This document shows positions 35,437-44,781 of a stretch of 64,000 bases of DNA, piece by piece. Position 1 is the stretch's first letter. Each line of letters starts with the position of its first letter. A program made the position numbers and the translations under genes. The notes under the pieces were generated by a model. It was not told the DNA's origin and made no database searches. It saw nothing but the letters and a program-made list of their open reading frames with translations. Source of the stretch: Coriobacteriaceae bacterium (lineage in GTDB: Bacteria; Actinomycetota; Coriobacteriia; Coriobacteriales; UMGS124); assembly GCA_019421015.1 (NCBI GenBank), contig JAHZGC010000008.1, forward strand, positions 35,542 through 99,541, given 5' to 3'.

Positions 35437-35550
35437 CAGGGCTGCGAGCACCTGGTCGCGCGTGGCGTCGGGCCGGGCGGCGCGCACGTTCTCGAGGACG
35501 CTCTCCTTGAACAGCTTCACGTTCTGGAAGACAAAGGCGACCCGGGACCC
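35437..35550 (-). pseudogene. Fragment of an ABC transporter ATP-binding protein
   Basis: About 35 codons read SRVAFVFQNVKLFKESVLENV then RAARPDATRDQVLAAL. This is the Q-loop region of the nucleotide-binding domain of ABC exporters. Walker A, signature motif and Walker B are all missing, the frame continues straight into repeat array C, and the upstream side changes into unrelated sequence. A relic only. Confidence 0.75.
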
Positions 35551-35746
35551 CCGGGGCGCGTCGTGCTCGGGGGGCGTGCTCGCAACGGGGGCGTCGAGCG
35601 CCGCTCCGACGCGCGCCACGGGCCACAGGCCGTGCAGAGCGCTGGGGAGTCATCGATGGCCATAGGGGTTGGGGAGGTAGCGGGGCCCTTGCAACGGCGG
35701 GGGCCTTTTGCCGGCAGAGGGGTACCTCGGTGACCGGCTGCCTCCC

Positions 35747-35897
35747 TTACGCCACCTCGATGTCGATGACGTTGCGCACGGGGGCGTTCGACACGATGAA
35801 GCTGAAGCGCTTCTGCTCCAAAGCGTCCTGCCACCTCTCGAGCCCCAAAGCGCAGGTCCACGGCGAGCATGCGCCACAGCACGTTGAGCGAGCTCAT
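35747..35897 (-). pseudogene. Truncated second ABC permease fused out of frame to an unrelated C-terminus
   Basis: The start at 35897 overlaps the stop of the permease at 35894 and reads MSSLNVLWRMLAVDLRFGA, a typical first segment of an ABC-2 permease. Within 20 codons the good reading moves to another frame, ending KRFSFIVSNAPVRNVIDIEVA at 35747. So a deletion joined the first codons of one gene to the last codons of another. Not expected to be functional. Confidence 0.6.
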
Positions 35898-36706
35898 AGG
35901 ATGCCCGCCCTACGCCGCAGGTAGGGAATGACCAGAGACAGCGTCAGCATGAGAAGGCCGCAGGCAAACGTGGCCCACCAGTAGCAGTAGAAGCTGTCGC
36001 CGCTGCTTTTGAGCTGGTAGAACAGGGTGATACTCATCCCAAAATGCTCGTAGCCCCGCAGGCGCATGGCCACGTAGATGTTCTCGCCCACATGCTTGAT
36101 CAGCAGCAGCGCGATGTAGGGGACGCATATCAGGGCGATGCGGTTGGTGGACAGCGTCGAGAACCCCAGCACCATGACGGCCCACAGGCCGCAGAGCATG
36201 TAGTTCAAGATGCAGCGGAGAACCACATAGAGCAGCGGAGCTGTGAAGAAGACCGACGAGAAGACGTCGGTGGGGGCAAGCGCGATATACATGCGGTCGA
36301 CCACGCTGGGGATGTAGGCGGGAAGAAAGCAGGCGAGGACCACAAAGTTCACGACGAGGGGAACGACGGCGAGCAGACCGGCGCTTGTGAAGACCGCGCC
36401 ATAGCGTGCTCCGTAGAGGTGGGGACGTGGTGCTCGCGTGGCAAGCTGGGCGATATAACCGCTGTGGACGTCGGCGGCCAGCGACCAGGCGTATCCCATG
36501 AGCGCGAGTAGCGGGAGCAGGGTAAAAAAGAGCGAGGCGGCGTCTGTGCCCCCGCGCATGGGGAGCCACATGTTGAAGCACGAGTAGATGGTGTGGTAGT
36601 AGTAGCTCTCGTTTGCGAACTTCTCGATAATCCAGTCCCAGTTGCCGACGTAAAGGTTGATTTCGTATACGGCACCTATGACTGCCAAGACGGTGAGGAC
36701 GAGCAT
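35894..36706 (-). CDS. ABC-2-type transporter permease, N-terminus frameshifted
   Basis: 270 residues with about six hydrophobic helices, the architecture of ABC-2 exporter permeases. The natural start appears to be the ATG at 36759, which overlaps the end of the upstream gene and reads MRLFSMELR. That frame closes at a stop near 36677, and the sequence ALRGPWFLGS leading into this frame shows a one-base loss near 36745. Translation could restart at the internal ATG 36706 with most of the first helix kept. Downstream parts of the operon are broken, so the transporter is probably inactive. Confidence 0.65.
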   Translation of the reverse strand: MLVLTVLAVIGAVYEINLYVGNWDWIIEKFANESYYYHTIYSCFNMWLPMRGGTDAASLFFTLLPLLALMGYAWSLAADVHSGYIAQLATRAPRPHLYGARYGAVFTSAGLLAVVPLVVNFVVLACFLPAYIPSVVDRMYIALAPTDVFSSVFFTAPLLYVVLRCILNYMLCGLWAVMVLGFSTLSTNRIALICVPYIALLLIKHVGENIYVAMRLRGYEHFGMSITLFYQLKSSGDSFYCYWWATFACGLLMLTLSLVIPYLRRRAGIL

Positions 36707-36745
36707 AGACCCCAGGAACCACGGTCCGCGCAGCGCAGCTCCATG

Positions 36746-37300
36746 CTAAACAGCCTCATCGGTTTCACCTCCAAGGGTCGGGGAGCCGATGGCCAGGCGG
36801 TCGAAGATGGATCTGTATATGAGGGACATCTCATCGAGATGCTCTTCGGCCCCGTTCTCAAGGGTGAACCCAAGGGTTATGAGGGCTGTTTCCCCTTGAG
36901 GTAAGACGGTCTCGGCGCTGTATTCTGACGAGGACTCGCCGTCGACGCACCATAGGGACGAAGCGAGGTATTGGCCGTTGTCGTCAATGGGCGTATCGGA
37001 ATAGAGGTCGAACAGCTGCTGCAGTGTTATTGCCCCGTCGGAACCCGATATGCCTGTTACGTTGGCGTAACGCCATGTGAAATCTCCCTCTTCGGCATCG
37101 ATGTTCTTGACTGCAACCTCGACAACAGTGAGCGAAAGGGTCTCTCCCAAAGGGATGATGCGGGTGGCATCTTCAAAGATTTGGGGTTCTTGCATTTTGT
37201 ATATCGCATGGCCTAGGCGGTGGATACCGAAGCCGGCGGCTCCGAGCAGCATGATGCCGCAGAAAATGACTTCCGACCTACTGAGGTTGAGTTTGCCCAT
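36746..37300 (-). CDS. Single-pass membrane protein of unknown function in the ABC transporter locus
   Basis: 184 residues: one transmembrane helix (about 12-32, VIFCGIMLLGAAGFGIHRL) and an exported domain rich in beta strands (LSLTVVEVAVKNID, ITLQQLFDLY, ETALITLGFTLENG). I do not recognise the family; the immunoglobulin-like strand pattern and location before a permease suggest an accessory or substrate-handling protein. The ATG at 37300 follows AGGAAGGGAGGCGG. The stop overlaps the permease's natural start, so the genes form one operon. Confidence 0.7.
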   Translation of the reverse strand: MGKLNLSRSEVIFCGIMLLGAAGFGIHRLGHAIYKMQEPQIFEDATRIIPLGETLSLTVVEVAVKNIDAEEGDFTWRYANVTGISGSDGAITLQQLFDLYSDTPIDDNGQYLASSLWCVDGESSSEYSAETVLPQGETALITLGFTLENGAEEHLDEMSLIYRSIFDRLAIGSPTLGGETDEAV

Positions 37301-37422
37301 CGGCCGCCTCCCTTCCTCTCGACTTGTTAGGGCAACCATGCGAACAAGCCTAGGCCATGCGGCACCGCCTGCCTGTAGACGAATTGCCACAGCTGGTGAC
37401 TACAACGTTTACCTGGGGTTTA

Positions 37423-39666
37423 TTAGAACCGTTGGCCCTGTTTGGGGGAGAACTCGCTCCAAAGGGACGCCATATACTGATAGCGGTTCGAGACGCCGAG
37501 TTTGACAAAAGCGCTTCGTTTGGCCGCACCAACGGCCGACACGGAGTACGAGAGCGCGTTTGCAGCCTGCGCCACGGAATCCCCGCGGGCCAAGGCAACG
37601 CACACGCGTACCTCGTCGGGGGTGAGCCCTTTGCCAATCAGATAGCCCTCGAGGCGCGTCTGATCTCCGGGGGGAGGGGCGGAAGCTGGGGTGCCGGGAC
37701 TCAGGAGGATCAGCAGGGCCTGCCATACCGCGATGGCGAGCGAGACGGCAAAACAGGCCAAGACCGTCCAGTCCAGGGTGGGCGGCAGTATCGAGCTCGC
37801 GTGCAGCAGCATATAGGTCCCCCGGGTGTTAGCGACGTACACTGCGGTGCCGCAACCGACCGCCGCTCCAAGCAAGGCCGGCGGGGCGCACGGCACGGAT
37901 GCGGCCTCACGAGGCACATCTGAGGCGCGCCGGGTCGCGGGACGTGCTTGCAGGGCTTGGATCTCGAGCAAGACGGCTCCCACCAGCAGGCCGAAGACGA
38001 GTCCTTTCGCAATGCAGAGGATTACCGTGGCGGTCAACGTGATGGCGCAGGCGACTCGGCTCCCGATGCCGCGCTTGAGCAGGACGGCCGTGTCGATCAG
38101 TGAGAGAACAACAAGAAAGGGGATACCGATGTCTTGCAGCGAGGCGTATGCGACGCCGCGCCAGCACTCCTCCCAGACGAACGCCATGGCGAACCAGGAG
38201 GCCGCTATGGCAGGATGGGTGGCCTTGGGATTCGAGGGCTTCTCGGCCGTGCCCCGTCTTTGCACGACCGCGCCGATGACGTATGCGAGCAGTGCGACCG
38301 CGACCGTACCGTACCAAAGGGACTCGTTGAGTGACGGGATGGTGGCAAGGAGGGCGGTGCCGGCGCATGCCGCGCCCAGGGCATCGGCTTTGGGTTGTGC
38401 CGGGCCGACATGTCGACGGAGTTCTGTAAAGCCGAAGCACACCAGTCCCGCCACAGAAAAGAAGAGCGCTATCTGCTGTGAAACCGTAAAGCCCGTCGCG
38501 CCGAACTCCATGGCATAGTGTATGAGCAAGCATGCCGTGGCGCATGCACAGAACGCCGTGCGGACAACGACGCTGCTGACAAAGCCCGAACGACAGCGCG
38601 GCCCCATGCGATGCAGGAACGCGGGGATACAGCTTGCCAGGATGCCTGCCGCGCACCCATAGGCCATCACCCAGGTCGTGTTCCAGAACGAGGGGAGCGT
38701 CCCATAGGGCATCAGCAGCAAGAAAAGCAGCGACAGGCACCCCGTGAGACGCATAAGGGGCGCGACCGCGGCATGCCTCGGCACCTCGTTAGTGCTGTCT
38801 TTGGTACCCGGTGGGCCAAACAGGCCCGTTTTTGCCGATCGATCGGTCAGGATGCGATCGAAGGCATCGGCGCCGAGCTTCTTGCAGATTTCAAGCGAGG
38901 CAACGCCTTGGGTACCTGCTTCGGGCTGCGCATAGTGTTCGGGGGAGAGACTGCGGTGAGGTAGGCTGCGGGAGGCAACTACGCTGGCGACGAGGCATAT
39001 GGCCGATGCGAGCAGGGCAACGTCTTCGAAGCCGTAGCCGCCGGAGGGAAAGGAGAGGCCGAACCGGCCGAGAAGGCGGTAGGCCAGCTCGCCCAGGCAC
39101 AGTGCGGCGATGCAGCCGCGCGGACTGCCGTACCGTGCGATGCAGAGGGACCATTCGACCGGGCAGCCCCACAGCAGGAGGATGCCGGGCAACGAGGGGA
39201 GCAGCACGCTCCATGCTGACGTGCGGAGCAGGCCGGCTATAAAGGCAGTGGCCACGACGAGGCAGCCGGCGACGCCATGCGGGGCCGGGCATCCGGCCGG
39301 GAGGTTGTCGGCGAGGCGTGTAGACGATGCGCCGCAGGCAAAGGCGCCCACGAACGCGAGGGCTCGCTCGTGCGTCCCAACTGCGCTGGCCAGTGCTAAA
39401 AGACTAGCCGCCCAGCCGTGTGCGCCGCTGGTCTGGACTTGACGCGCCGTCTGCATGGCGATGACATGGCAGAGGTCGAGTATGCTTAAGAAGGCGGCAA
39501 GGAGCAGCCCTCCGTATACGCAGAGCTTCCAGACCGCCGGGCTCCTGCACCGCGCAGCCACGCCCGGGTACTGCGTTGCCCAGAGCCCTGCGAGCATGCC
39601 GAGGGCAACGAACGTAGGTTCCCGAGGCGGAAAGCGTCGCGATGCCTTCTCGGGCGTCGAGCGCAT
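37423..39666 (-). CDS. Large membrane-bound LuxR-family regulator, N-terminus probably frameshifted
   Basis: 747 residues in the open frame, about 250 longer than its paralogues: many hydrophobic segments (roughly 16 or more) with a charged loop near 235-295, and a C-terminal LuxR-type domain at about 676-747 (LTPDEVRVCVALARG ... FVKLGVSNRYQYMAS). The first 15 residues of this frame are not membrane-like. In another frame, a GTG at 39733 with AAGGGGG upstream starts an evident membrane N-terminus (RVLWCVLFAFSAVGPYAL ... ATLSASGTYV) that joins this frame at ALGMLAGLWAT, near 39615. So a one-base shift has probably broken the gene. Upstream of, and cooriented with, the ABC locus. Confidence 0.78.
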   Translation of the reverse strand: MRSTPEKASRRFPPREPTFVALGMLAGLWATQYPGVAARCRSPAVWKLCVYGGLLLAAFLSILDLCHVIAMQTARQVQTSGAHGWAASLLALASAVGTHERALAFVGAFACGASSTRLADNLPAGCPAPHGVAGCLVVATAFIAGLLRTSAWSVLLPSLPGILLLWGCPVEWSLCIARYGSPRGCIAALCLGELAYRLLGRFGLSFPSGGYGFEDVALLASAICLVASVVASRSLPHRSLSPEHYAQPEAGTQGVASLEICKKLGADAFDRILTDRSAKTGLFGPPGTKDSTNEVPRHAAVAPLMRLTGCLSLLFLLLMPYGTLPSFWNTTWVMAYGCAAGILASCIPAFLHRMGPRCRSGFVSSVVVRTAFCACATACLLIHYAMEFGATGFTVSQQIALFFSVAGLVCFGFTELRRHVGPAQPKADALGAACAGTALLATIPSLNESLWYGTVAVALLAYVIGAVVQRRGTAEKPSNPKATHPAIAASWFAMAFVWEECWRGVAYASLQDIGIPFLVVLSLIDTAVLLKRGIGSRVACAITLTATVILCIAKGLVFGLLVGAVLLEIQALQARPATRRASDVPREAASVPCAPPALLGAAVGCGTAVYVANTRGTYMLLHASSILPPTLDWTVLACFAVSLAIAVWQALLILLSPGTPASAPPPGDQTRLEGYLIGKGLTPDEVRVCVALARGDSVAQAANALSYSVSAVGAAKRSAFVKLGVSNRYQYMASLWSEFSPKQGQRF

Positions 39667-39947
39667 AGGGACCGACGGCCGAGAAGGCGAAGAGGACGCA
39701 CCAAAGGACTCTTTGTCGTGCCGCGGCCTTCACAGACACCCCCTTGTTCGAGCGTCGACCTTCGCGAGTCGTGCGTGCCCCTGCGGAGCGGGGCACGACC
39801 TTACCATAACTGGTTGATACTTTGGAGGTGCAGGTGTTCGCAACCGGGCTATAGGTGGCCGGGGGGCGGGTGCCCTCTCCCGCCAAATCCCGGGGTCTGT
39901 GCGATAATGGCGCGTCGTCGGACGCGATGGACCGAGGGAGGTCTGGT

Positions 39948-41504
39948 TTGCGGCACGGGAGCTCCATAGGGCGTGGCGCGGCCGCGCTGGCGTTGGCGCT
40001 GGTCTGGCCCCTGGGTGCCCTGTGCTGCCCGATCGCCCTGGCCGGGGCCTTTACCGACGGTGGGGCAGCCTTCTTTGCTGGGGCGTTTGCCGTGGGGGTC
40101 GCTGCGGCGTGCGCGTTGGCCGCCGTGGTGCGGGGAGGGGGCGAGACCGGTCGGGCGGGCCTCCCGACTCCCCGGCCGTTTGCCCCGGTGCTCGCCCGTT
40201 TGGCCCCGCTGCTGCTCGTTGCGGGGGTGGCTGCGGTGGCGTTTCTCTGCGCGACTGGCGTTTCCGTCTCCTCTCCGCTTGCCTTTGCCTGCGGTGGGGC
40301 TGCCGGGGTGGGGGAGGGTGCCGCCCTGCTGGCCACGGGCCTCTCCTTCGTTGGCCTCGACCTGCCGCGGCTCGTGCGGGCGGTGGGCAGCTCGGTGGCC
40401 GGGGCGGCAGGGCTGCTCGCGCCCTTGCTTCTTTTGGGTCAGAATCCCTTGTCGACCTGGTGGTATCTTGCCTGTGTGAGCCTGGCGGCCGGCGTGTTGG
40501 CGGCGGTAACCGCCCCTACGGCTGCTCCCGCCGCCGCAGCTGCATTCCCATGTGAGCCATTTGGCCCATCTGCACCGCTCGCCGAGCCTGCGCCCGCCCC
40601 CTTGCCCTGCGCGCCCGTGTCATCCTTTACCCACCCTTTTGCCTGCCTTCGAGCGGGGCTCTGGGAGCCGGCTCTTGGCCTGGGCCTCAGCCTCATGTCG
40701 ACGCTGCTCCCATGGGGCGCGTTTTTCTCCGGCGGCCCCGCCTCGACCCCGGCCCCGTGGACCTTCTGTGCGGGGCTGCTGCTGGCCGGCGCCCTGTGCC
40801 TGGTGGCCGCCCGTAGCCCGTTGGCCCGCGGCCCCTTGGAACCCGTCATGCACGTGGCCATGCCGGTGCTGGCCGCCGCCGTGGTGGGCCTGCGCATGCT
40901 GGGCGACGTGACCGACGCGTCCGGCGCGTTTGCAGCGGCCAAGGGTATCGCCTCGGGGGCCACGGCCGCCTTCTTCTTTGTGTTTGCGTGGCTCGCCATG
41001 GCTGCGGCGCCTCGTCTGCGGCCTCGCGACCCCCGGGCCCCCTTTGAGGCGGGCCTCGCCCTGGCTTTTGGGGTGGCGGCGTCCATTCTGCCGCTCCATG
41101 CACTGAGCCAGCAGGCGGCGGCCCTGGCGGCGCCGGCCCTCTCGCTGGCGTTTCTGGTGGCGGCCAGCTGCTCGTCTTTGGGGTTCGAGCGCGCCCGGGT
41201 CCACGGCGTTCGGGCGGGCTCTGGAGACGCGTTACCGACGGATTCCGCCGTGCAACAGGTTTCCGCATTGCTCGGCGTGGAGGAGGCCGCGGCGCGGTTG
41301 GCGACCGAGCGGGGGCTTTCGCCGCGAGAGGGCCAGGTGCTCGCACAGCTGGCATCGGGCCGCTCGGCGGAGGGGATCGCCGAGGTGCTGGGCATCTCTC
41401 CCCACACGGTGCGGGCCCATGTGCGCCGTATCCACGAAAAGCTCCAGGTGAGCTCGCGCGACGAGGTGGTCGATGCCATCGAGGCGGTCCGAAAAGGGGA
41501 CTGA
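39948..41504 (+). CDS. Membrane-bound LuxR-family transcriptional regulator
   Basis: 518 residues if the TTG at 39948 is the start, which is supported by GGGAGG six bases upstream; an ATG at 39855 in frame has no site. About 12 very Ala/Leu-rich transmembrane segments, an Ala/Pro-rich loop near 180-215, and a LuxR helix-turn-helix at about 451-518 (LSPREGQVLAQLASG ... KLQVSSRDEVVDAI). A flavoprotein gene follows on the same strand after 153 bp, with a 6-1-6 palindrome between, so this is its likely regulator. Confidence 0.88.
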   Translation: MRHGSSIGRGAAALALALVWPLGALCCPIALAGAFTDGGAAFFAGAFAVGVAAACALAAVVRGGGETGRAGLPTPRPFAPVLARLAPLLLVAGVAAVAFLCATGVSVSSPLAFACGGAAGVGEGAALLATGLSFVGLDLPRLVRAVGSSVAGAAGLLAPLLLLGQNPLSTWWYLACVSLAAGVLAAVTAPTAAPAAAAAFPCEPFGPSAPLAEPAPAPLPCAPVSSFTHPFACLRAGLWEPALGLGLSLMSTLLPWGAFFSGGPASTPAPWTFCAGLLLAGALCLVAARSPLARGPLEPVMHVAMPVLAAAVVGLRMLGDVTDASGAFAAAKGIASGATAAFFFVFAWLAMAAAPRLRPRDPRAPFEAGLALAFGVAASILPLHALSQQAAALAAPALSLAFLVAASCSSLGFERARVHGVRAGSGDALPTDSAVQQVSALLGVEEAAARLATERGLSPREGQVLAQLASGRSAEGIAEVLGISPHTVRAHVRRIHEKLQVSSRDEVVDAIEAVRKGD

Positions 41505-41534
41505 CGGGTGTTTGCGCAGCTCAAGCCTTCAATA

Positions 41535-41547
41535 GTCAAATTTTGAC
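41535..41547. promoter_or_regulatory. 6-1-6 palindrome before flavoprotein gene
   Basis: GTCAAA-T-TTTGAC in the LuxR/flavoprotein gap, with a further half-site GGTCAAT at about 41560. Candidate LuxR operator. Confidence 0.45.
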
Positions 41548-41657
41548 CACGGAGACTGACGGTCAATCGGCAGTAACCGCTATACCGCGCGCGACCGGAA
41601 TGTGGGAGCGTGGGGGTGTCGGCGCACATGCGCGCCCAACGACCAAGGAGGAACTCT

Positions 41658-43505
41658 ATGGATCACATCGCATTCGACCGCCGCGGCTTCTTGAAGTCGG
41701 CCGCCCTGGGGACTGCCGGCCTGGTGGCTGCGGGTGTTGCTGCGCCGGCGTTCGCGGATGCTCCCGCGGGGGACGAGAAGGACGTCCCCGAGGACGAGGG
41801 CGAGGACGGGGGCGCCGCCGTTCCGCCGCCCATCATGGCCGAGGCCAAGTACGCCAGCAAGGACCCCGAGTACACGAGCGACGGCGTGAAGGTGGGCACC
41901 TGGCGCATCAAGCCCGAGCCCGTCGAGGCCCCGGTCGCCGGAGAGGCCGACGTTATCGTGGTGGGCCACGGCTACGCCGGCATCACCGCCTGCCGCGAGA
42001 TCGCCGAGCAGGGCCACTCGGTCATCCTGCTCGAGAAGCAGTACGAAGACATGTTCATGGTCATCGGCAACGAGAACGCCTCGGTCAACGGCTCGTACAT
42101 GCTCGAGGTGGGCCTGCCCGAGATCGACCCCATCGAGTACTACAACAACTGGATGCTTATGGCGGGCTACACCCCCAACCCCGACCTCATCATGAAGTTC
42201 GCCCAGAACTCCGGGTCGGCCACCGACTGGTACCTGGACTCGGTGACCCACGAGGAGCTCGAGAAGGGCGTGAGCGTCAAGTTCCACGGCACCGGCACCT
42301 TTGAGCCGTCTATGGTTGACCAGGGCGCCTACGACCACATCATCACCGAGCTGGGCGGCTTCAAGTTCTATCCCACCGCCTACGGCTTCTACGGCGCCAC
42401 CACCCAGACCGAGATTCACAAGCGCAACCGCGCCAAGGCCATCGAGGCCGGCGCCCAGTTCTTCTTCAACCGCCAGGCCGAGCAGCTGGTGCAGGACGAG
42501 GGGGGCGCGGTGACGGGCGTTATCGTGAAGAACCTCGATACCGGCGAGTACGAGCAGTACAACGGCCGCGCCGTGGTCATGGCCACCGGCGATTTCGGTG
42601 CCAACGAGGATATGGTCAAGGACCTGCTGCCCGACATCGAGCAGATCCTCACCGACGACGAGTCCATCAGCCTCTGCGTGATCGCCGGCCGCGACGGTGC
42701 CGGTGTGCGGCTGCCCTACTGGGCCGGTGCCAAGCTCGAGCCGCAGATCGCCACCATGGGCATGCGCGGCGGCACCCCCGCCAACCAGCCCCAGGGCATC
42801 TGGCTCAACAGCGAGGGCAAGCGCGTCTGCAACGAGTTCCACCCCGTGCGCGAGTTCGCCGGCAACCCCATCACCTACATGCCGCGCGAGCCGTTCTACA
42901 GCATCTACGACGCCAACTTCGCCGAGTACTCGCAGTACATAATCCCCGGCCACTCGAGCACCAACCCCTGCCAGGCCTATGTGGACTGCCTGGCCGAGGT
43001 CATGGAGAACGCGCCCTCGAGCGACGAGGCCTACAGCGCCAGCCAACCCCAGTTCCAGGTCAACGTCACCATGTACGGTGCCCAGACCATCGACGAGCTC
43101 TTTGCCAAGGCCGGCGTCACCGACCAGGCCGTGATTGACAACGCCAAGGCCTCCATCGACCGCTACAACGCCATGTGCGCCGCCGGCCGCGACGACGACT
43201 ACGCTCGCGATCCCAGCGTGCTCTTCCCGGTGGAGAAGCCCCCGTTCTACATGAGCGTGGGCAGCACCCGCCGCGGCAGCGCCCTGGTGACCATGGGCGG
43301 CATCGTGACCGACGGCGACCAGCGCGCCCTCGACAACAACTACAAGCCGATCCCCGGCCTGTATGTGAGCGGCAACTGCTGCGGCCGCCGCTTTGGCTAC
43401 GACTATGTGACGCCCACCTCGGGCGTGAGCCTGGGCATCGCCATCTGCCTGGGTCGCGAGTGCGGCAAGAGCGTGTGCGCCGATCTCGACGAGCAGCGGA
43501 TCTAA
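41658..43505 (+). CDS. Tat-exported FAD-binding reductase (fumarate reductase flavoprotein family)
   Basis: 615 residues. Leader FDRRGFLKSAALG at 6-18 and APAFADAP cleavage region near 30, then an unusual acidic linker (about 36-55, Glu/Asp-rich) before the FAD motif GHGYAG at 103-108. The family's mid motif reads GKRVCNEF with valine instead of phenylalanine, and the C-terminus has LYVSGNCCGRRFGYDY. The acidic linker may dock an electron donor. Start follows CAAGGAGGAACTCT. Divergence in the presumed substrate pocket separates it from the other copies. Substrate unknown; predicted to be under control of the LuxR gene just upstream. Confidence 0.92.
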   Translation: MDHIAFDRRGFLKSAALGTAGLVAAGVAAPAFADAPAGDEKDVPEDEGEDGGAAVPPPIMAEAKYASKDPEYTSDGVKVGTWRIKPEPVEAPVAGEADVIVVGHGYAGITACREIAEQGHSVILLEKQYEDMFMVIGNENASVNGSYMLEVGLPEIDPIEYYNNWMLMAGYTPNPDLIMKFAQNSGSATDWYLDSVTHEELEKGVSVKFHGTGTFEPSMVDQGAYDHIITELGGFKFYPTAYGFYGATTQTEIHKRNRAKAIEAGAQFFFNRQAEQLVQDEGGAVTGVIVKNLDTGEYEQYNGRAVVMATGDFGANEDMVKDLLPDIEQILTDDESISLCVIAGRDGAGVRLPYWAGAKLEPQIATMGMRGGTPANQPQGIWLNSEGKRVCNEFHPVREFAGNPITYMPREPFYSIYDANFAEYSQYIIPGHSSTNPCQAYVDCLAEVMENAPSSDEAYSASQPQFQVNVTMYGAQTIDELFAKAGVTDQAVIDNAKASIDRYNAMCAAGRDDDYARDPSVLFPVEKPPFYMSVGSTRRGSALVTMGGIVTDGDQRALDNNYKPIPGLYVSGNCCGRRFGYDYVTPTSGVSLGIAICLGRECGKSVCADLDEQRI

Positions 43506-43665
43506 CGAAGGCGCCCCCTGGCCGAGAGGCGGCAATGACAGCCTAAGGGTGCGCGACTGAGCGTGGAGGGGCGGGGGCCAAACCGGCGTCCGCCCCTTGC
43601 TGGTTTTGGGTTGTGGGGAGCTTTGGTGGGAGTGGCGTGCCGCATGGGGGAGTGCCATGGGTGTC

Positions 43666-43889
43666 GTGGCTGAAATCCGAAGAATGCGATCAAACGGCAC
43701 CCGAGGATGGCGGTAATCCGAGGTTTGCGATTCACTTTTACGGTAGTATCTTAGATACCGTTGGTATCACCGCAGGTAAAGCTCTGTCTTCGGCGCTGTC
43801 AGGTTGTCGGGCTGCCAAAACCGAGTCGCAAAACCCGGATTCCTGCCACCGCGCTCCCGGCCGAGTCGCAAAGTCCGGATTTTGTCCAC
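43666..43889. repeat. Mirror repeat array D (about 41-bp period, 2 direct + 2 inverted)
   Basis: Direct copies begin at 43666 and 43707 (41 bp apart), inverted copies at 43821 and 43861 (40 bp apart); consensus GTGGC, 2 bases, AATCCG, 3 bases, TTGCGACTCGG. The centre gap (about 88 bp) holds a palindrome, GTATC-TTA-GATAC near 43746-43758. The consensus resembles family C (GTGGAC ... ATC ... GACTTT ... CGA). Lies between a flavoprotein and a VOC protein gene; the rest of 43506-43952 shows nothing else. Confidence 0.8.
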
Positions 43890-43952
43890 GCCCCGGCCGG
43901 GTTCCGCTTGCCCTATCATGGCGTCGTCTGACCCAGGAGAAAGCGAGCCCCC

Positions 43953-44348
43953 ATGCAGTTCAACTCCCTCATCCCCGAGCTCACGGTGAGCGACATCGCC
44001 GTCTCTAAGGCATTCTATCTGGGAGTTCTTGGTTTTATGCTCGAGTACGAGCGACCAGAAGAGGGGTTTGCCTTTGTCTCGTTGGAAGAAGCCCAGCTCA
44101 TGTTGGAGCAGTACCACGAGACCGGTTGGAACACGGCCGTCCTCCAGAGGCCGTTTGGCCGGGGCATCAACCTCTCCATCGACACCCCCGCCATCGACGA
44201 CATCTACGCGCGCGTACAGGCAGCCGGCCACCCCCTGTATCGCCCGATGATGCACAATGCCTATGAGGTAAACGGCGAGCTGGTCGGGCAGCGGGAATTC
44301 CTGGTCCAAGACCCTGACGGCTACCTGTTGCGCTTTACCTACGAGTAG
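43953..44348 (+). CDS. VOC-fold protein (glyoxalase / bleomycin-resistance family)
   Basis: 131 residues with the two beta-alpha-beta-beta-beta modules of the vicinal oxygen chelate fold: LIPELTVSDIAVSKAFYLGVLGF at the start and EFLVQDPDGYLLRFTYE at the end, the latter with the metal-ligand glutamate of the family. The second half matches bleomycin-resistance-type binding proteins, which sequester an antibiotic rather than transform it; a glyoxalase-type enzyme is the alternative. An AGGAG lies about 14 bases before the ATG, a long spacing. Confidence 0.88.
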   Translation: MQFNSLIPELTVSDIAVSKAFYLGVLGFMLEYERPEEGFAFVSLEEAQLMLEQYHETGWNTAVLQRPFGRGINLSIDTPAIDDIYARVQAAGHPLYRPMMHNAYEVNGELVGQREFLVQDPDGYLLRFTYE

Positions 44349-44356
44349 CGCGGGGC

Positions 44357-44497
44357 TTGAGCGCCCTGGGGATTTCTTGCCGACGCAGGGGACGGCAGTT
44401 TGTGCCGCTCGCCCAGCGGGCCGAGGGCGTGCAGCTCAATGCCCTGCTGCGGGGAGGGGCCACGGTGGAGGAGCTACAAGCGGCGTTGGGCGCGTAG
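44357..44497 (+). pseudogene. Possible short gene or gene fragment
   Basis: A 46-codon frame from TTG 44357 to TAG 44495-44497 reads plausibly as protein in its second half (VPLAQRAEGVQLNALLRGG then ATVEELQAALGA), reminiscent of small helix-turn-helix-type C-termini. No ribosome site and no identifiable domain; low confidence. The rest of 44498-44780 shows nothing I can name. Confidence 0.22.
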
Positions 44498-44781
44498 GGG
44501 CGGCCTCCCGGAACCGCCCATCCGCTCGACCATTAAACTCCCAGCTCAGACCCCTCTAACCCCTTTTGCCCGATGGCACTGTGGCCGTTTTGGCCGAGTC
44601 CAATGGGCCGTTCTGGGCGTCGCGGGCCATGGCTCCCGTCACGTAGATTGCGGTCAGGCACGAAGGCGGGTCGCCCCACGGTGGGCGCCCCGTACGACCG
44701 CAAGAGTAGCACTCCTCTGCTGGCTCGGATGGCGGAAGGACGGCAAGAAAGCGAATCTTGTTGGGATCCGGCAGTGGGGGC

